Assembly (NCBI RefSeq): GCF_042676385.1
Contig: NZ_JBHTHA010000015.1
Coordinates: 39,408-103,407 of the forward strand
DNA length: 64,000 nucleotides
From: Paenibacillus_E sp042676385
GTDB taxonomy: Bacteria > Bacillota > Bacilli > Paenibacillales > NBRC-103111
Reading direction: 5' to 3'
Shown here: positions 61,807 to 64,000 of the stretch, piece by piece
Position numbering within the stretch: the first letter of the stretch is position 1
Layout: each line of letters starts with the position of its first letter
Translations under genes and position numbers: made by a program
Notes under the pieces: model-generated
The model's database searches: none
Told to the model about the DNA's origin: nothing
What the model saw: only the letters and a program-made list of their open reading frames with translations

Positions 61807-62493
61807 ATGAGCGAAGTAAGTACGATACTGGTTGTAGACGATGACCAAAGTATCGTTGAATTATTGAGAGACTTTTTAGAGTACGAAAATTTTCACGTTA
61901 TAACCGCTTGCGACACCGCTGAGGCTTGGGCCTTGTTTGAGCAGAGTTCCATTCATTGTATTGTTCTTGACATCATGATGCCGGGACAAAACGGATTTGA
62001 GTTATGTCGCCGGATCCGGGCGGTGAGCAACGTTCCAATCCTTTTCTTAAGCGCACGCAGTGATGATGTGGATAAGATTCGAGGGCTGACGCTCGGCGGC
62101 GATGATTATATCGTCAAAAGCGCTTCGCCTGGTGAGATCATAGCCAGGGTCAAAGCTGTATTGCGGCGTTCTGCTTCTCAGCAGCAAATGAATGAAAGGA
62201 TCTTGGATTTTGGCCGCCTCAAGCTAAATCTGTCCACAAGAGAAGTGATCGTGGAGGGGAAGAAGGTAGTGCTCACGCCGAGGGAATATGAGTTGCTGCG
62301 ATTATTTGCCGAACACCCCAGACATGTTTTTTCATATGAACAGATCCTTGCAAAATTTTGGGATGGGGTGGGCGATAAGCATACGATTAGGGTGCATCTC
62401 GGTCGACTTCGCGAAAAAATCGAATCCGATCCGAACCGCCCACAATTCCTGGTCAACGTTTGGGGAGTAGGGTATCGCTTCGAGGGAGGATAA
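61807..62493 (+). CDS. OmpR/PhoB-family response regulator
   Basis: 228 residues. Receiver domain with acidic triad D11-D13 and phospho-acceptor Asp55 (VLDIMMPG), then a winged helix (about 130-228, TPREYELLRLF...HTIRVHLGRLREKIE). The usual KP after the conserved Lys reads KSAS, an atypical switch region. ATG 61807 follows AAAGGTGGGATC. The kinase gene follows one base later. Confidence 0.9.
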   Translation: MSEVSTILVVDDDQSIVELLRDFLEYENFHVITACDTAEAWALFEQSSIHCIVLDIMMPGQNGFELCRRIRAVSNVPILFLSARSDDVDKIRGLTLGGDDYIVKSASPGEIIARVKAVLRRSASQQQMNERILDFGRLKLNLSTREVIVEGKKVVLTPREYELLRLFAEHPRHVFSYEQILAKFWDGVGDKHTIRVHLGRLREKIESDPNRPQFLVNVWGVGYRFEGG

Positions 62494-62494
62494 A

Positions 62495-63826
62495 ATGAGA
62501 ACGCTGCGCATTCGAACATTTACTATGCTGATCTTTATTTTCATAATGTTGGTACCATGGATCTTTTTACTTACAGCTCACTTCTTGGAGACGAAAACGC
62601 TCAGCTACCCCAGTAATGGGTTACAAGATGAGATTCAGCAAAGAAATTTGACCGATATCATCCAACTGATCGAAACGAACCCGGACCAATGGAGGGATCC
62701 GAATTGGCAAAACCAATTGTATAAAGAGTTGCAGCAAGCGAAGATGGAGGCGGCTATTCTATCTGCGTCCGATCAGGATATTTTCCGGTCTAATCCGGAA
62801 CGCCATGGCTCTTTGTCGTCAACCGAAAGGTTCGCCATCATTGAGAACGGTCATTTAATCGGAAAAGTCATCATTTATCTCCCGAAGTCGAATACGGTTC
62901 AGATGATTTCGATGTTTGCCGGGTTATTGCTAGCTATCTTTATTATCGGTATTGAAATGCGAAGGTTCCTTCTTAAGCCCCTCGAAAAGATGAGCTTGGC
63001 AGCTAGGCAAATCGCCGCAGGAGATTGGGATGTAAAGCTGCCTTTGTCCAGGATCACCGAAATCTCAGAAGTACGCGACGGATTTGAAGTGATGGTGAAG
63101 GGGCTTCAACAATCTTTTCAAAAACAAGCGGAATTGGAAGAAGAACGTCGATTTGTCATCGCCGCTGTCGCGCATGATTTACGGACCCCATTGTTTGCCT
63201 TACGAGGTTATTTGGATGGTCTGGAACAAGGCATTGCACAATCTCCGGAGAAAATAACAAAATATCTGGCGATTTGTAAGGAAAAATCGGCGCAATTGGA
63301 CCGGCTGGTAGAGGACCTTTTCACATTTACAAAGATGGAGTATGTGGAGATGAACCTACACAACCAGACGGTTGATTTTAAACTCTTACTTCAGAAGTCG
63401 ATTGACAGTCTAATTCCGCTAGCCCGGCAAAAGCACATTTCGATCTCGAACCATGCTGCAGACGGTTGCTTCATTAGCGGTGACATGCACTTATTGGAGC
63501 GTTCTATCAACAACCTCTTGGACAATGCAGTTAGACACACACCCACCAATGGTGAAATAGCTGTTCAATGTTATAAAGAGGATAATAGAGTAAAGTTTAC
63601 GATGCGTGATACAGGGCCGGGCTTCTCCTCGGAAGAACTGCAACGAGTTTTTGAACCTCTCTATCGCGGCGAAGAATCCAGAAACCGTTCAACTGGAGGC
63701 AGCGGACTAGGGTTAACCATTTCACAAAGAATTGTACGACGACACGGAGGCGAACTCTCCGCAGGCAACCATCCGGAGGGTGGAGCATTGCTAACAGGTT
63801 GGATACCCGTAGCTGCTCCAGATTAA
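62495..63826 (+). CDS. Sensor histidine kinase
   Basis: 443 residues: two membrane helices (about 8-28 and 132-155) enclosing a roughly 100-residue extracytoplasmic sensor, a HAMP domain, the H box AVAHDLRTPL, N box NNLLDNAVRHTP and G boxes DTGPGF and GGSGLGLTI. Partner of the preceding regulator. The stimulus is unknown. The neighbouring DJ-1/DUF2306 unit is a possible target because it is divergent. Confidence 0.9.
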   Translation: MRTLRIRTFTMLIFIFIMLVPWIFLLTAHFLETKTLSYPSNGLQDEIQQRNLTDIIQLIETNPDQWRDPNWQNQLYKELQQAKMEAAILSASDQDIFRSNPERHGSLSSTERFAIIENGHLIGKVIIYLPKSNTVQMISMFAGLLLAIFIIGIEMRRFLLKPLEKMSLAARQIAAGDWDVKLPLSRITEISEVRDGFEVMVKGLQQSFQKQAELEEERRFVIAAVAHDLRTPLFALRGYLDGLEQGIAQSPEKITKYLAICKEKSAQLDRLVEDLFTFTKMEYVEMNLHNQTVDFKLLLQKSIDSLIPLARQKHISISNHAADGCFISGDMHLLERSINNLLDNAVRHTPTNGEIAVQCYKEDNRVKFTMRDTGPGFSSEELQRVFEPLYRGEESRNRSTGGSGLGLTISQRIVRRHGGELSAGNHPEGGALLTGWIPVAAPD

Positions 63827-63904
63827 AAATTGACCTTATTAGTCAGCCGTTACTCCGTTGATGCCGAGAAAACTCGGAAAAACTCTAGAATGGAGGAACA
63901 AATG

Positions 63905-63938
63905 AAAACATTGCCCGAACGAAATGGGCAATGTTTTT
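63905..63938 (+). terminator. Terminator of the two-component operon
   Basis: AAAACATTGCCC...GGGCAATGTTTT followed by TT. Confidence 0.9.
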
Positions 63939-63941
63939 TGT

Positions 63942-64000
63942 GTGCGCCCAGCATGGGCGCTATCTATAGGGTTCAAGTCCCGAATGGCGAAGGCAGTAGT
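63942..64000 (+). mobile_element. Group IIC intron, 5' end (truncated by window edge)
   Basis: Starts GTGCGCCCAGCATGGGCGC, then TCTATAGGGTTCAAGTCCCGAA and GAAGGCAGTAGT, the start of domain I of bacterial group II introns of the B.h.I1 (IIC) kind as I recall it. It lies four bases after the terminator stem-loop, the preferred insertion context of group IIC introns. The reverse transcriptase would lie beyond the edge. Confidence 0.75.

Noticed and set aside
63960..63985. tRNA T-arm-like word GGGTTCAAGTCCC near the right edge
   Set aside because: No acceptor, D or anticodon arms fit around it; the surroundings match group II intron domain I.

Overview
The window reads as a chromosomal segment of a low-to-mid GC Bacillota, most likely a Paenibacillaceae member (Paenibacillus/Cohnella-like). 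The reasons are strong AGGAGG ribosome binding sites with many GTG/TTG starts, Bacillus-type families (BmrCD-like ABC pair, SigO/RsoA/YvrJ-like proteins, DUF3231, YvgN-like reductase), and many intergenic palindromes of a kind I associate from memory with Paenibacillus. No rRNA, tRNA or CRISPR array was seen. The two edge features are partial: an HtrA-type protease enters from the left and the 5' end of a probable group IIC intron leaves at the right.

Layout. 0-9 kb: HtrA tail, DUF1304, MFS/aldo-keto reductase with a divergent HxlR regulator, pirin, and a BlaI-type repressor/M56 protease pair that shares an identical operator with a downstream DUF2231 membrane gene. 8.2-9.0 kb: repeats plus an SOS-type promoter. 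9.3-13.8 kb: a bmrCD-like heterodimeric drug exporter behind a short leader ORF and an attenuator. 14-25 kb: housekeeping and accessory genes, mostly regulator/target pairs (Crp-like/nucleoside hydrolase, WYL/MFS, Rrf2/QorB, DoxX, AraC). 25.6-29.5 kb: gene debris (HAD/phage-like fusion, integrase remnant) and a possible structured RNA.

29.6-37.7 kb is the most interesting part: an AT-rich island between two diverged direct repeats. It carries a SigO-like sigma factor, a YvrJ-like one-helix protein and an RsoA-like co-sigma in one operon. It also carries four genes behind the same unusual promoter motif (GGTTGTT-N16-TCACTTTA) that precedes the sigma operon. Three of the four targets look like cell-wall or extracellular enzymes (two double-psi beta-barrel/expansin-like proteins and a C39-like cysteine peptidase), yet none has a signal peptide. 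Their leaders share a pseudoknot-like RNA fold with compensatory changes. Lipoprotein genes are interleaved. I infer a two-subunit-sigma regulon whose products may leave the cell by a holin-like route.

38-53 kb: an ECF41 sigma/oxidoreductase pair, a decayed IS110 element, SUKH-type and other orphan genes, MerR with two AHSA1 genes, a macrolide-type glycosyltransferase, and an ECF42 sigma regulon with three matching promoters. 53-64 kb: methyltransferase, WYL regulator/DinB, a deleted PEP-mutase-like pseudogene, YiaAB, nitrilase, TetR, two DJ-1/PfpI paralogues around a DUF2306 protein, a two-component system, and the intron placed directly after its terminator.
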